In this document: positions 7,602 to 15,586 of the stretch, in pieces
Layout of the letters: every line of letters begins with the position of its first letter
How positions within the stretch are numbered: position 1 is the stretch's first letter
Assembly (NCBI RefSeq): GCF_001592875.1
Contig: NZ_LSOF01000004.1
Coordinates: forward strand, 162,421 to 226,420
Length of the DNA stretch: 64,000 bases
Origin: Pseudomonas sp. BMS12
Lineage (GTDB): Bacteria > Pseudomonadota > Gammaproteobacteria > Pseudomonadales > Pseudomonadaceae
Reading direction: 5' to 3'
The notes under the pieces: generated by a model
Database searches by the model: none
Told to the model about the DNA's origin: nothing
The model's input: only the letters and a program-made list of their open reading frames with translations
Position numbers and translations under genes: made by a program

Positions 7602-8197
7602 TGGCCGGTCTCCTCGAAATGCTCCAGGGTGGCGAACACCTTGAGCCGGGCACGGTGCAAGAGCACCCGGACATTGGAGAGCGAGATGTCGAGAAGATTA
7701 CAAATCTCCTCCAATTCCAGGCCCTGACGCTCGCGCAGTAGCAACACGCTGGACTGCAGCTCCGACAGGCTGGCGATGGTCTTTTCCAGACACTCGCGCA
7801 ACTCTTCCTCGGCCAGCAGGGCCTCGGGAGTGTCCTGTTCCCACTGACTGGGCGGGGTCTGCCAGTGGCCATCCTCGGCAAAGCGTTCGGTACCGACACT
7901 GCCGTGCGGCGCCGGCAGGTCGTCCAGCAGCGGCTCGCGACGCTGCTGCTTGAGCCGGCTCTTGGCAGTGTTGGCGGTGATGGTCAGCAGCCAGGTCTTC
8001 AGGCTGGAACGCTGCTGGAAACCGGCCAGGTTGCGCACCACGGCCAGCCAGGCGTCCTGCACCACCTCATCGGCATTGCGGCTGCCGACGATGGCATAGG
8101 CCACCGCGCGCATCGCGCCTTGATAGGTGCCGACCAGCAGGCGGAAGGCCTGCTGGTCACCGGCCAGCAGGCGGGCCAGCAGCTGCTGTTCATCCAT
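7595..8197 (-). CDS. ECF-family RNA polymerase sigma factor
   Basis: A 200-residue group IV sigma factor. Region 2 spans about residues 10-80 (NADEVVQDAWLAVVRNLAGF and TWLLTITANTAKSRL). A linker rich in acidic and Pro residues follows, then region 4 about residues 130-185 (LSELQSSVLLLRERQGLELEEI and LSNVRVLLHRARLKV). It overlaps the anti-sigma gene. Its likely target is the TGTAAC-N16-CGTCTA promoter of bufA downstream. From memory it corresponds to PA3285. It lies 45 bases downstream of the KAS III gene on the same strand and may partly be read through from it. Confidence 0.93.
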   Translation of the reverse strand: MDEQQLLARLLAGDQQAFRLLVGTYQGAMRAVAYAIVGSRNADEVVQDAWLAVVRNLAGFQQRSSLKTWLLTITANTAKSRLKQQRREPLLDDLPAPHGSVGTERFAEDGHWQTPPSQWEQDTPEALLAEEELRECLEKTIASLSELQSSVLLLRERQGLELEEICNLLDISLSNVRVLLHRARLKVFATLEHFEETGQC

Positions 8198-8217
8198 GTG
8201 GAGCTCCAGGCAAGGCT

Positions 8218-8238
8218 CGGGCGCCGTGATGGCGCCCG
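8218..8238 (-). other. GC-rich hairpin between the KAS III and sigma genes
   Basis: A perfect 8-bp stem (CGGGCGCC / GGCGCCCG) with a 5-base loop fills the short gap after the KAS III stop codon. No U tract follows on either strand, so it is at best a weak or Rho-assisted terminator. It may tune read-through into the sigma gene. Confidence 0.5.
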
Positions 8239-8242
8239 CGTA

Positions 8243-9367
8243 TCAGGCTTTTCGGCGCAGGATCACGCTACCGATCGAGTAACCGGCGCCAAACGAACTG
8301 AGCACGCCCAGCGCGCCGCTCGGCAAGTCGTCCTGGTGCTTGTGGAAGGCGATCACCGAACCGGCCGAACTGGTGTTGGCGTAGGTGTCGAGGATCACCG
8401 GCGCCTCGTGCGCTTCGGCATCGCGGCCCAGCAGCTTGCGGGCGATCAGCAGGTTCATGTTGAGGTTGGCCTGGTGCAGCCAGAAGCGCTTCACGTCACC
8501 GACATTGAGCTGGTTCTCGGCCAGGTGCGCGCCGATCAGCTCGGCCACCATCGGGCACACGTCGCGGAAGACCTTGCGGCCTTCCTGAACGAACAGCTTG
8601 TCCTTGGCACCGATGCCCTCTTCCGCCGCGCGGTTGAGGAAGCCGAAGTTGTTGCGGATGTTGTTGGAGAACTGGGTCAGCAGCTTGGTGCCGACGATGT
8701 CCCACTGGTGCGCCGAAGTGGCCTGGTCGGCACGTTCGATGATCACCGCGGTGGCGGCATCGCCGAAGATGAAATGGCTGTCGCGGTCACGGAAGTTGAG
8801 GTGGCCGGTGCAGATCTCCGGGTTGACCATCAGCACGGTGCGCGCCTGGCCGGTAGCAATGGCGTTGGTCGCGGCCTGGATACCGAAGGTGGCAGAGGAA
8901 CAGGCCACGTTCATGTCGTAGCCCCAGCCATTGATGCCGAGGGCCGCCTGCACTTCGATGGCCACGGCCGGGTAGGCACGCTGCAGGTTGGAACAGGCGA
9001 CGATCACCCCATCGATGTCCTCGACCGTACGCCCGGCGCACTGCAGAGCCTGTTTGGCCGCCGCGACCGACATCTCGCAGAGGATGCCCCACTCGTCGTT
9101 GGAGCGCTCGGGGATTCGCGGCGTCATGCGCCGAGGGTCGAGGATGCCGTCCTTGTCGGTGACGAAGCGGCTCTTGATGCCGGACGCTTTCTCGATGAAG
9201 GCGACACTCGACTCGCTCAGGGCCTCGACTTCACCACGCTCGATGGCGTCGGCATTTTCGGCGTTGAACAGCTGAACGTAGGCGTTGTAGGAAGCCACCA
9301 GCTCTTCGTTGGAGATGCTGTTAGCCGGGGTATACAGGCCAGTGCCACTGATTACGGCGTTGTGCAC
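8243..9367 (-). CDS. Beta-ketoacyl-ACP synthase III-like enzyme (PA3286 type)
   Basis: A 374-residue thiolase-fold condensing enzyme. The Cys-His-Asn triad is visible: Cys in [10 protein letters not shown] (about residue 156), His in [10 protein letters not shown] and Asn in [10 protein letters not shown] choose the GTG at 9367, preceded by AGAGG with an 8-base spacer. It matches the length and N-terminus of the P. aeruginosa KAS III homologue PA3286, which, as I recall, condenses medium-chain acyl-CoA with malonyl-ACP and so shunts beta-oxidation products into fatty-acid synthesis. The frame extends further upstream but without a start-like context. Confidence 0.9.
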   Translation of the reverse strand: MHNAVISGTGLYTPANSISNEELVASYNAYVQLFNAENADAIERGEVEALSESSVAFIEKASGIKSRFVTDKDGILDPRRMTPRIPERSNDEWGILCEMSVAAAKQALQCAGRTVEDIDGVIVACSNLQRAYPAVAIEVQAALGINGWGYDMNVACSSATFGIQAATNAIATGQARTVLMVNPEICTGHLNFRDRDSHFIFGDAATAVIIERADQATSAHQWDIVGTKLLTQFSNNIRNNFGFLNRAAEEGIGAKDKLFVQEGRKVFRDVCPMVAELIGAHLAENQLNVGDVKRFWLHQANLNMNLLIARKLLGRDAEAHEAPVILDTYANTSSAGSVIAFHKHQDDLPSGALGVLSSFGAGYSIGSVILRRKA

Positions 9368-9781
9368 GGGACATTCCTCTTCTTGTATCGCCGCAGGCGG
9401 CTGACGGATCGACGGCACCCGGCAGCGAGGCCAGGGCACAAATTCGGTTGCAGGTGCGGCTAGAGAATCAGGCAGCTTGGCACCGTGCAGCAAGGCGCAG
9501 AGTTTGCCACAGCCAGACATCTGGTGCTGCCATCACAAACAGGCAGCGGATTGGCGGCATGGACACTTGCGCTCCTGTAAAGATGCTCGTAAAAGCAGCA
9601 AAGACACAGGTTTATTACAGTAAAAATCGGCAAACAGGCCGATATCGAACAATAAAGTCGACTCTCGGACAGCGCCGAACAGGCCCGCGCTTTTGTCGAC
9701 TCAGAATAGCCAGCCCAGGCAATTTTTGACCGACCATTCCAGAACCAGCAGAATCGCCACTCTCACGGCAAGGAGCCCACC
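9368..9781. other. Intergenic region between divergent KAS III and LysE genes
   Basis: A 414-base non-coding stretch that becomes A+T-rich around 9590-9660, where promoters for both divergent genes are likely. I found no clear operator, RNA gene or mobile element in it. Confidence 0.5.
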
Positions 9782-10420
9782 ATGCTTGGCACCCACGATC
9801 TCGCCCTGTTCGTCGTTTCCGGCCTGTTGCTGAACATGGCTCCCGGCCCGGACTCACTGCTGATCATGGCGCGCAGCGCCACCCAGGGTTGGCGCGCCGG
9901 CTCGGCGGCGGCGCTGGGCATAGGGGCCGGCACCTGCGTGCACATAGTCGCCGCCGCGCTGGGCATGTCCGCCCTGCTCGCCACCTCGGCCACGGCGTTC
10001 ATGCTGGTCAAGCTGATCGGCGCCGCCTACCTGCTGTATATCGGCATCGGCATGCTGCTGGCCAAGCGCAAGGAGACGGTCGAGCCAAGCGCGCCCGCGC
10101 TGCCGGCCCTGCCCTACGGGCGCATTTTCGTCCAGGGCTTCCTGACCAACGTGCTCAATCCCAAGGTTGCGCTGTTCTTCCTCGCCTTCGTGCCGCAGTT
10201 CATCAGCCCGGACGCCGAACACAAGGCGCTGGCCTTCCTCCTGCTGGGCGCCATCTTCAATCTCAACGGCATGCTCTGGTGCCACCTGCTGGCACTGTCC
10301 ACCACCTTCGCCCAGCAACGCCTGCAGGTCGGCCGGCGCGTCGGCTTGTGGCTGGAGCGCTGCACCGGCGGCCTGTTTACCTTGCTCGGCGTGAAGCTGG
10401 CATTGGCCGAGCGGGTCTGA
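9782..10420 (+). CDS. LysE/RhtB family amino-acid exporter
   Basis: A 212-residue inner-membrane protein with about six hydrophobic segments and the family signature MAPGPDSLLIMARS near the N-terminus. A second conserved block is QGFLTNVLNPKVALFF in the middle. Members export amino acids or their derivatives. It is followed 62 bases later by a second LysE-type gene in the same direction, probably one transcript. Substrate not predictable. Confidence 0.9.
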   Translation: MLGTHDLALFVVSGLLLNMAPGPDSLLIMARSATQGWRAGSAAALGIGAGTCVHIVAAALGMSALLATSATAFMLVKLIGAAYLLYIGIGMLLAKRKETVEPSAPALPALPYGRIFVQGFLTNVLNPKVALFFLAFVPQFISPDAEHKALAFLLLGAIFNLNGMLWCHLLALSTTFAQQRLQVGRRVGLWLERCTGGLFTLLGVKLALAERV

Positions 10421-10482
10421 GACTTGTGACATCCATCGACCAGCCGTTAGCGTCGATCCATCCATAAACCGAGAAAAGCACC

Positions 10483-11094
10483 ATGGCCCTGCACACCTGG
10501 CTGATCTACCTCACCGCAGTTATCGGCCTGGCCCTGACCCCAGGCCCCAACGGCCTGCTCGCCCTGACTCACGGCGCGCTGTACGGTCACCGCCGTACCC
10601 TGTGGACGGTGAGTGGCGGCGTGCTCGGCTTCGTCTTGCTAATGGCGCTGTCGATGTTCGGCCTGGCCGCCCTGCTCAAGGCCTCGGCCCATGCCCTGCT
10701 GGTACTCAAGTGGCTCGGCGGCGCCTACCTGATCTGGCTCGGCATCCAGCTGTGGCGCTCGCCGGCGCTGCAACTCACACCCCTGCAGGCGAGCGACCCG
10801 CGTCCGGCCGCACAACTGTTTCGCCAGGGCCTGCTGTCGGCCGTGTCCAACCCCAAGGTGATCCTGTTCTACGGTGCCTTCCTGCCGCAGTTTCTCGACC
10901 CGGCGCGCAGCCTCTGGCTACAGTTCGCGATCATGGCCACCACCTTCGCCCTGGTCGAAGGCCTGGTGGAGTACCTGCTGGCCCGCACCGCACAGCGCAC
11001 CCGGCCGTGGCTGGAGCGTGCCGGGCGCAGCTTCAACCGCTGCTGCGGCGGGCTGTTCGCCGCCATGGGCGCTGCACTGCCACTAACCCGCTGA
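10483..11094 (+). CDS. LysE/RhtB family amino-acid exporter
   Basis: A 203-residue paralogue of the preceding exporter. The signature is ALTPGPNGLLALTHG at residues 16-30, with the central block RQGLLSAVSNPKVILFYGAFLP split by a loop and about six membrane helices. The two neighbours differ enough that they are an old duplication or separate acquisitions. The 3' end overlaps the convergent 71-residue gene by 12 bases. Confidence 0.9.
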   Translation: MALHTWLIYLTAVIGLALTPGPNGLLALTHGALYGHRRTLWTVSGGVLGFVLLMALSMFGLAALLKASAHALLVLKWLGGAYLIWLGIQLWRSPALQLTPLQASDPRPAAQLFRQGLLSAVSNPKVILFYGAFLPQFLDPARSLWLQFAIMATTFALVEGLVEYLLARTAQRTRPWLERAGRSFNRCCGGLFAAMGAALPLTR

Positions 11095-11298
11095 ACCGAC
11101 GAAAGCCAGACGCCGCACGCCGGCACAGGCCAACAGCGCGCCACACTGGCGCGCACTGGCCTCCGACTCATCCAGCCACAACAACCAGCGTCCGCCCTGC
11201 GCCTCCAGCCGCCATTCGCGGGGTGCATCCGGCGCCCCGAGGCACCGACGCAGAGCGGGCTCGTCCAGGTTCGTTTCGATCAGCACGGCATGCAGCAT
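11083..11298 (-). CDS. Small uncharacterised protein, 71 residues
   Basis: A short gene with a strong ribosome-binding site (GGAGG five bases before the ATG at 11298). It lies 44 bases downstream of the AhpD-like gene on the same strand. The product is soluble, has a compact alternating pattern (WRLEAQGGRWLLWLDESEA) and two Cys near the C-terminus. I do not recognise a family. Spacing suggests it is co-transcribed with the AhpD-like gene. The end overlaps the LysE gene on the other strand. Confidence 0.6.
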   Translation of the reverse strand: MLHAVLIETNLDEPALRRCLGAPDAPREWRLEAQGGRWLLWLDESEASARQCGALLACAGVRRLAFVGSAG

Positions 11299-11342
11299 GG
11301 CGACCTCCCACAGGTAAACGGACAATGACGTGAGGCCATTCC

Positions 11343-11789
11343 TCACTTCGTCGGCTGCATGGCGAAGCCGACACCGAAGCGATTCCAGGCGTTGATGGTG
11401 GCGATGGCCAGGGTCAGCTCGGCGATTTCGCCCTGATCGAACTGCGCGGCCACCTGTTCGTACACGGCATCCGGAGCATGCCGTTCGGCCAGCAGGGTCA
11501 GGCTGTCGGTCCACAACAGGGCGGCACGCTCGCGCTCGCTGAAGAACGGCGCATCTTCCCAGGCACCCGGCGCCAGCAGGCGGCGGGCGGACTCGCCGTG
11601 GTTCAGCGCCTCGGCGCCGTGCATGTCCAGGCACAGGGCGCAGCCGTTGAGTTGCGAGGCGCGAACCTTAACCAGCTCGCGCAGCGAGGTCTCAAGGGAG
11701 AAGGCGGCCTGGGTCTGCTCCAGGGCATACAGGGCCTTGAACACGTGGGGGGCGGTCTGGTGATAGTTGTTGCGCTGGCTGGTCATCAT
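11343..11789 (-). CDS. AhpD-like carboxymuconolactone decarboxylase family protein
   Basis: A 148-residue alkylhydroperoxidase/CMD-fold protein. The redox motif C-x2-C followed by H (CALCLDMH, about residues 51-58) is the AhpD-type active site. Other family segments are LRELVKVRASQLNG and ELTLAIATINAWNR. It probably reduces peroxides or organic substrates with a thiol partner. It is divergent from a LysR regulator 114 bases away, which may control it together with the small downstream gene. Confidence 0.9.
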   Translation of the reverse strand: MMTSQRNNYHQTAPHVFKALYALEQTQAAFSLETSLRELVKVRASQLNGCALCLDMHGAEALNHGESARRLLAPGAWEDAPFFSERERAALLWTDSLTLLAERHAPDAVYEQVAAQFDQGEIAELTLAIATINAWNRFGVGFAMQPTK

Positions 11790-11903
11790 GGCGATTTCTC
11801 CGCAAGTGGCCCGATGTCGTATCGGGAATGGTTGCCACTGTATTGATCAGCCATTGCAAGATAAATTAGCCAGCAACGTAAACATTGTGCGGAGAAACGG
11901 ACA

Positions 11904-12824
11904 ATGGCCTTCGACCGCCTGGAAGCGATGCGCGCCTTCTGCCGTATCGTCGAACTCGGTAGCTTCACCCGCGCGGCAGAGGCCCTGGGCCTGGCCAAGA
12001 CCACGGTGTCCGGTCAAGTGGCGGCCCTGGAAGCACAGCTCGGGGTCAAGCTGCTGCACCGCACCACCCGCCGCGTGTCGCCGACCACCGATGGCAGTGC
12101 CTACTACGAACGCGCGCGCGCCGTCCTGGACGACCTCGACGAGCTGGAAACCACGATGTCGCAGAACCGCGGCCTGGCCCGGGGCCGGGTGCGGGTGGAA
12201 ATGCCCACTCCGGTCGGCCGCTTCCTGGTCATCCCCGCCCTGCCCGATTTCGTCGCCCACTACCCGCAGATCCGCCTGGACGTCGGCTGCAGCGAGCGGG
12301 TCGTCGACCTGGTGCAGGAAGGAGTGGACTGTGCCATCCGCGGTGGCCCGGTGCACGACCCGGACCTGGTCTGCAAACCCATCGGGCAGATGCGTTTCAC
12401 CGTCTGCGCCTCGGCCGCCTACATGGCGGACAAACCGCCGCTGCAGCACCCGCGCGACCTCGCTGCGCTGCGTTACCTGGCCTTCATCTACCCCGCCAGC
12501 GGGCGACAGAAGGTCAATGTGCTGCGACGCGGCGAGGAGCGCTTCGTCATCGAGCAGGAACCGGCCATGCGCTTCAACAGCGGCGGCACCTATGTGGCTG
12601 CGGCTGAGGCCGGCCTGGGCTTCGTCACCGTGCCCAGCGCCGAGGCACAGCAACCGCTGGCCGAAGGCCGGCTGGTGGAGCTGCTACCGGATTGGCGCCT
12701 GGAGAGCATGAACATGAGCCTGGTCTACCCCTACTCGCGCCACCTGTCGGCGCGGGTACGTGCCTTCGTCGACTGGGCCGCCGCGCTGATGGCCGAAGAC
12801 CCGCTGTGGCGGACAGCGCCTTGA
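11904..12824 (+). CDS. LysR family transcriptional regulator
   Basis: A 306-residue LTTR. The N-terminal winged helix-turn-helix spans about residues 1-60 (FTRAAEALGLAKTTVSGQV), followed by a periplasmic-binding-like effector domain to about residue 295. Transcribed away from the AhpD-like gene, it probably autoregulates and controls that gene from the shared 114-base gap. The effector is unknown. Confidence 0.92.
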   Translation: MAFDRLEAMRAFCRIVELGSFTRAAEALGLAKTTVSGQVAALEAQLGVKLLHRTTRRVSPTTDGSAYYERARAVLDDLDELETTMSQNRGLARGRVRVEMPTPVGRFLVIPALPDFVAHYPQIRLDVGCSERVVDLVQEGVDCAIRGGPVHDPDLVCKPIGQMRFTVCASAAYMADKPPLQHPRDLAALRYLAFIYPASGRQKVNVLRRGEERFVIEQEPAMRFNSGGTYVAAAEAGLGFVTVPSAEAQQPLAEGRLVELLPDWRLESMNMSLVYPYSRHLSARVRAFVDWAAALMAEDPLWRTAP

Positions 12825-12911
12825 AAGCGCCCGCATCGCAGCAAGCCGAGGGCGACGTTCTTGGGTAAGCTGTGCACGCCCTGCCCACCCGCTGTACCAC
12901 CCGGTCCTTGC

Positions 12912-13634
12912 ATGCGCCTATTCGCCGCCATCCTGCTGTTGCTGTGCCACCCGACCTTCGCCGCCGAGCGTGCGCTGCGCTTCTCGGTCACCGAGAGCTG
13001 GGCCATGCCGCTGATGCGCTACGAACAGGGACAGGCCGCCGGCGGCATCCTCTACGACCTGCACAAACGCCTGGCGCAGAAGGTCGGCCGACGTGCCGAA
13101 CAACTCGTGCTGCCGCGCCAGCGCGTGCAGCAGATACTGGAGCGCGGCGAGATCGACGTGCGCTGCTACGTCAACCCGGCCTGGGTCAAGGAGTCCCATT
13201 ACCAGTACATCTGGAGCCTGCCGTTCATGGTGCAGCGCGACCTGATCGTCACCCGCCAGAGCGAAAACACCCTGCCCGGCAGCCATAGCGGCGAGCGCAT
13301 CGGCACGGTACTGGGCTTCATCTACCCCACGCTGGAGCCGCAGATCGCCAGCGGCCTGGTGCAGCGCGACGATGCCCGCACCCAGGAACAGGTGCTGGAA
13401 AAGCTCGAAGCCGGACGCTACCGCTTCGCCGTGAGCAATCAACTGACCCTGGACTGGTTCAATCGCCGCCAGCAGCAGGAACAGCGCCTGCGTCCGCTCG
13501 GCGAGCTCGCCGCCGACCTGGTTTCCTGCCTGGTGCGCGACGAACCGGACGTCCCCACCCAGAAGCTGCTGCGGGCCATGGTGCAGATGCGTCAGGACGG
13601 CGAGTTCGATGCCATCCTGGCCCGCTACCGCTGA
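12912..13634 (+). CDS. Periplasmic solute-binding protein-like (SBP_bac_3), orphan
   Basis: A 240-residue protein with a Sec signal peptide (about residues 1-17, LFAAILLLLCHPTFA) and the two-lobed extracellular solute-binding family 3 fold. Segments AGGILYDLHKRLAQ and GEFDAILARYR are typical. I place the start at the ATG at 12912 because the longer frame lacks a signal-peptide-compatible N-terminus. No ABC permease or ATPase is nearby, a common situation for these proteins in Pseudomonas. Ligand unknown. Confidence 0.82.
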   Translation: MRLFAAILLLLCHPTFAAERALRFSVTESWAMPLMRYEQGQAAGGILYDLHKRLAQKVGRRAEQLVLPRQRVQQILERGEIDVRCYVNPAWVKESHYQYIWSLPFMVQRDLIVTRQSENTLPGSHSGERIGTVLGFIYPTLEPQIASGLVQRDDARTQEQVLEKLEAGRYRFAVSNQLTLDWFNRRQQQEQRLRPLGELAADLVSCLVRDEPDVPTQKLLRAMVQMRQDGEFDAILARYR

Positions 13635-13927
13635 GCGCCGAACTCCCCCAGGCACTGCTGGGAAACCTGCTGCAGGCGCTTGACCAGCCCCTCGGGCAGC
13701 TGCGGTTTCTCCAGCTCGGCGATTTCCGCCGTACTGAAGTCGCGCGCGATGCGCTGCACCGTGCAGTCGCAATAGAGCAAGGCGCGCTGCTTGCCCAGCG
13801 GCTTGCTGGCGCTGTCGATGCAGCTCTGGCGAAAGGTGTTCTTGACCTCTGGCGGCCACTCCCCGGCCTTGGCAGTTAGACAGGGCAATAGCAAGGCCCA
13901 GAGAACCAATCGCTGGAAGCGCTGCAT
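13625..13927 (-). CDS. Small exported cysteine-containing protein
   Basis: A 100-residue protein with a signal peptide (about residues 1-21, VLWALLLPCLTAKA) and a mature helical domain carrying four Cys (SCID, YCDC, QQCLG). This suggests disulfides in the periplasm. Start at the ATG at 13927 with GAGGAA seven bases upstream. It resembles a conserved Pseudomonas protein of unknown function. The 3' end overlaps the convergent solute-binding-protein gene by 10 bases. Confidence 0.75.
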   Translation of the reverse strand: MQRFQRLVLWALLLPCLTAKAGEWPPEVKNTFRQSCIDSASKPLGKQRALLYCDCTVQRIARDFSTAEIAELEKPQLPEGLVKRLQQVSQQCLGEFGAQR

Positions 13928-13983
13928 ATGAATATTCCTCGCTATGCGCAATTGGCCAGCAGGGCCAAGCACGCGGCTGCTCG

Positions 13984-14430
13984 TCACTGCGCCAGAACCT
14001 GCGGCGGCTTGTCATCCGGACGCAGATCGAAACCGACCCGGTTTTCGCTGACCACATGGAAGTAATGCACGCTGCCGGGTTCCACCTTCACCGCCAGCTC
14101 CTTGTGCAAGCGCCCCATGCCGCACAGGGTGTCGTCCAGCGGGTCGAGGGTCAGGCCCAGCACGCGGGTGCCGGCCGGCACCTGGAAGCTGGCCACCTCG
14201 GCCATGCCGATGCGCGCGGCGAGCTTGCGATCCACTTCGATGGCGACATAGCAGCCACCGCCCATCAGGCCCATGTCACGGTTGACGATCAGCTGGCCAC
14301 CGTTCTGGCGTTCTTCCTGGTAGGCCAGCAAACGGTCGCTGGGGACCGCGGTGATGTTCTCGGGGTCGGGACGGAACGAGGAGCAACCAGCCAGTAGAAC
14401 CAGGGGAAGTACGGCGAGGAACGAACGCAT
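13984..14430 (-). CDS. Lipoprotein, DUF2846-like
   Basis: A 148-residue lipoprotein. The lipobox LLAGC at about residues 12-16 gives Cys16 for lipidation, and Ser+2 favours the outer membrane. The body has a beta-rich pattern (GGCYVAIEVDRKLAARIG, then VPAGTRVLGLTLDP) like DUF2846 proteins. I start at the ATG at 14430, which gives a standard lipoprotein signal. It lies 56 bases upstream of the small exported protein on the same strand. Function unknown. Confidence 0.78.
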   Translation of the reverse strand: MRSFLAVLPLVLLAGCSSFRPDPENITAVPSDRLLAYQEERQNGGQLIVNRDMGLMGGGCYVAIEVDRKLAARIGMAEVASFQVPAGTRVLGLTLDPLDDTLCGMGRLHKELAVKVEPGSVHYFHVVSENRVGFDLRPDDKPPQVLAQ

Positions 14431-14603
14431 GGAAGCCCTCCTTGGGCGTGCGTGGGGTCGCTGCAGTATTGGCGCTAAGAAGCCGGTGCTCAAGCCCTGC
14501 CAACTTTTGCGTGCGCCAAGCTGCCGCGCAGGTGTAACGGCATATATCGACCGCAGCGATAGCCAATAGCAGGGGCCTCAATTTCTGCGCGCCGCGCCCC
14601 AAT

Positions 14604-14620
14604 GGTTTGATTGGCCCCGT
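14604..14620 (+). repeat. Conserved upstream motif, copy 1 (DUF2790 pair)
   Basis: GGTTTGATTGGCCCCGT, 17 bases, recurs with one change at 15138-15154. Each copy sits about 130 bases before a DUF2790 gene, and similarity continues for some 40 bases downstream (both copies reach a CTGCCGCAGCG). It is either a shared promoter/operator or simply duplicated upstream DNA. Confidence 0.55.
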
Positions 14621-14733
14621 GAGAGCGATTCGGGCCGAAGCCCTGCCGCAGCGTCCCGCCCGTCGTCACGACCGGCACATCCGCCGCCAGCTTCCCCGCC
14701 TCCCTTGCCCAACCACTGACAGGAGAAATGAGC

Positions 14734-15000
14734 ATGAAAACCACCGCAATCCTTTCCGCCGTAATCGCCAGCCTCTCGCCTTTGGCCTTCGCCGACCAAG
14801 CCGCCCCAGTCGGCGCCGGCGTTCCGGTGGTGGACTACCACTACGGCCTGCACCTGGACATCGCCCAGGTATTGCAACGCACCGACAACTCGGCCAAGAC
14901 CGGCGTGGTAGAGACGGTAATGACCTACCGCGACAGCCAGGGCGAAGTGCACAAGTTGCGCTACCTGGAGCTGGGCGGTCAGTCCAACCAGAATGGCTGA
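14734..15000 (+). CDS. DUF2790 small periplasmic protein, copy 1
   Basis: An 88-residue exported protein. The signal peptide runs to about residue 20 (AVIASLSPLAFA), followed by the DUF2790 core VVDYHYGLHLDIAQVL and EVHKLRYLELGG. I prefer the second ATG (14734) because the AGGAG then has an 8-base spacer and the product aligns end to end with the neighbouring copy. DUF2790 proteins are Pseudomonas-specific, small, periplasmic and of unknown function. It is followed by a strong hairpin terminator. Confidence 0.85.
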   Translation: MKTTAILSAVIASLSPLAFADQAAPVGAGVPVVDYHYGLHLDIAQVLQRTDNSAKTGVVETVMTYRDSQGEVHKLRYLELGGQSNQNG

Positions 15001-15010
15001 CACACCTATC

Positions 15011-15048
15011 AACGAGGCCGGGGCTGTGCAAGCGACCCCGGCCTCGTT
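15011..15048 (+). terminator. Hairpin terminator after DUF2790 copy 1
   Basis: A perfect 13-bp stem (AACGAGGCCGGGG and complement) with a 12-base loop starts 10 bases after the stop codon. The downstream T-richness is weak, but position and stem strength support termination. Confidence 0.75.
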
Positions 15049-15137
15049 GCGTGTGGGCGTCACGCAACCTGCGCCGACATCGACGCGGTTGATGCCTATT
15101 AGCAGAACCATCGATTTCTTCGGCACCGGCGAGCGGT

Positions 15138-15154
15138 GGTTTGATTAGCCCCGT
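15138..15154 (+). repeat. Conserved upstream motif, copy 2 (DUF2790 pair)
   Basis: GGTTTGATTAGCCCCGT, one mismatch from the copy at 14604-14620 and at nearly the same distance from its gene (about 128 bases). It supports duplication of the gene together with its control region. Confidence 0.55.
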
Positions 15155-15265
15155 AGAGCGAATCGCAGAACGCTGCCGCAGCGCCCCGCACCCCGTCCGA
15201 GTGTGTACACAGGCTGCAGAGCTTCGCGTTGACCTCATCCAGACAATTGACGGGAGAACACTCGT

Positions 15266-15532
15266 ATGAAAATCGCATCCATCGTTTCCGCCGTGATTTC
15301 CAGCCTCGCCCCGCAGGTCTTCGCCGATCCCGTCAAGGACATTGGCGCGCACATTCCGGCCGTGGACTACCACTATGGCATGCAACTGGACATTGCCAGC
15401 GTGCTGCAGCGTACCGACAACTCGGACAAGACTGGCGTGGTGCCGACCATCGTGATCTACCGCGACAGCCTCGGTGAGGTGCACAAGCTGCGCTATCTGG
15501 AATGGGGCGGCAAGACCAACCAGAACGGCTGA
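15266..15532 (+). CDS. DUF2790 small periplasmic protein, copy 2
   Basis: An 88-residue paralogue of the preceding gene, same length, with signal peptide ending near QVFA and the core AVDYHYGMQLDIASVLQ plus EVHKLRYLEWGG. The two copies are identical over much of the mature domain (for example QRTDNS, KTGVV, TNQNG/SNQNG) but differ in the signal peptide, so they are tandem duplicates under purifying selection. Function unknown. Confidence 0.87.
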   Translation: MKIASIVSAVISSLAPQVFADPVKDIGAHIPAVDYHYGMQLDIASVLQRTDNSDKTGVVPTIVIYRDSLGEVHKLRYLEWGGKTNQNG

Positions 15533-15547
15533 AACCCGCCAGACCAG

Positions 15548-15579
15548 CAGGCCAGGGCCGCAGCCGCGCCCCTGGCCTG
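15548..15579 (+). terminator. Hairpin between DUF2790 copy 2 and the GlxA-type regulator
   Basis: A 10-bp stem (CAGGCCAGGG / CCCTGGCCTG) with a GC-rich loop lies in the 54-base gap between two convergent genes, with no strong U tract. Likely a shared terminator. Confidence 0.6.
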
Positions 15580-15586
15580 ATTGCCT

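Noticed and set aside
8218-8238. Intrinsic terminator between the KAS III and sigma genes
   Set aside because: The stem is perfect but no U tract follows, so it is listed only as a hairpin.
7865-9463. A 532-codon open frame on the plus strand opposite the sigma and KAS III genes
   Set aside because: It is the reverse-complement shadow of two well-supported genes; composition (rich in His, Gln, Val, Gly) is typical of antisense frames in G+C-rich DNA.
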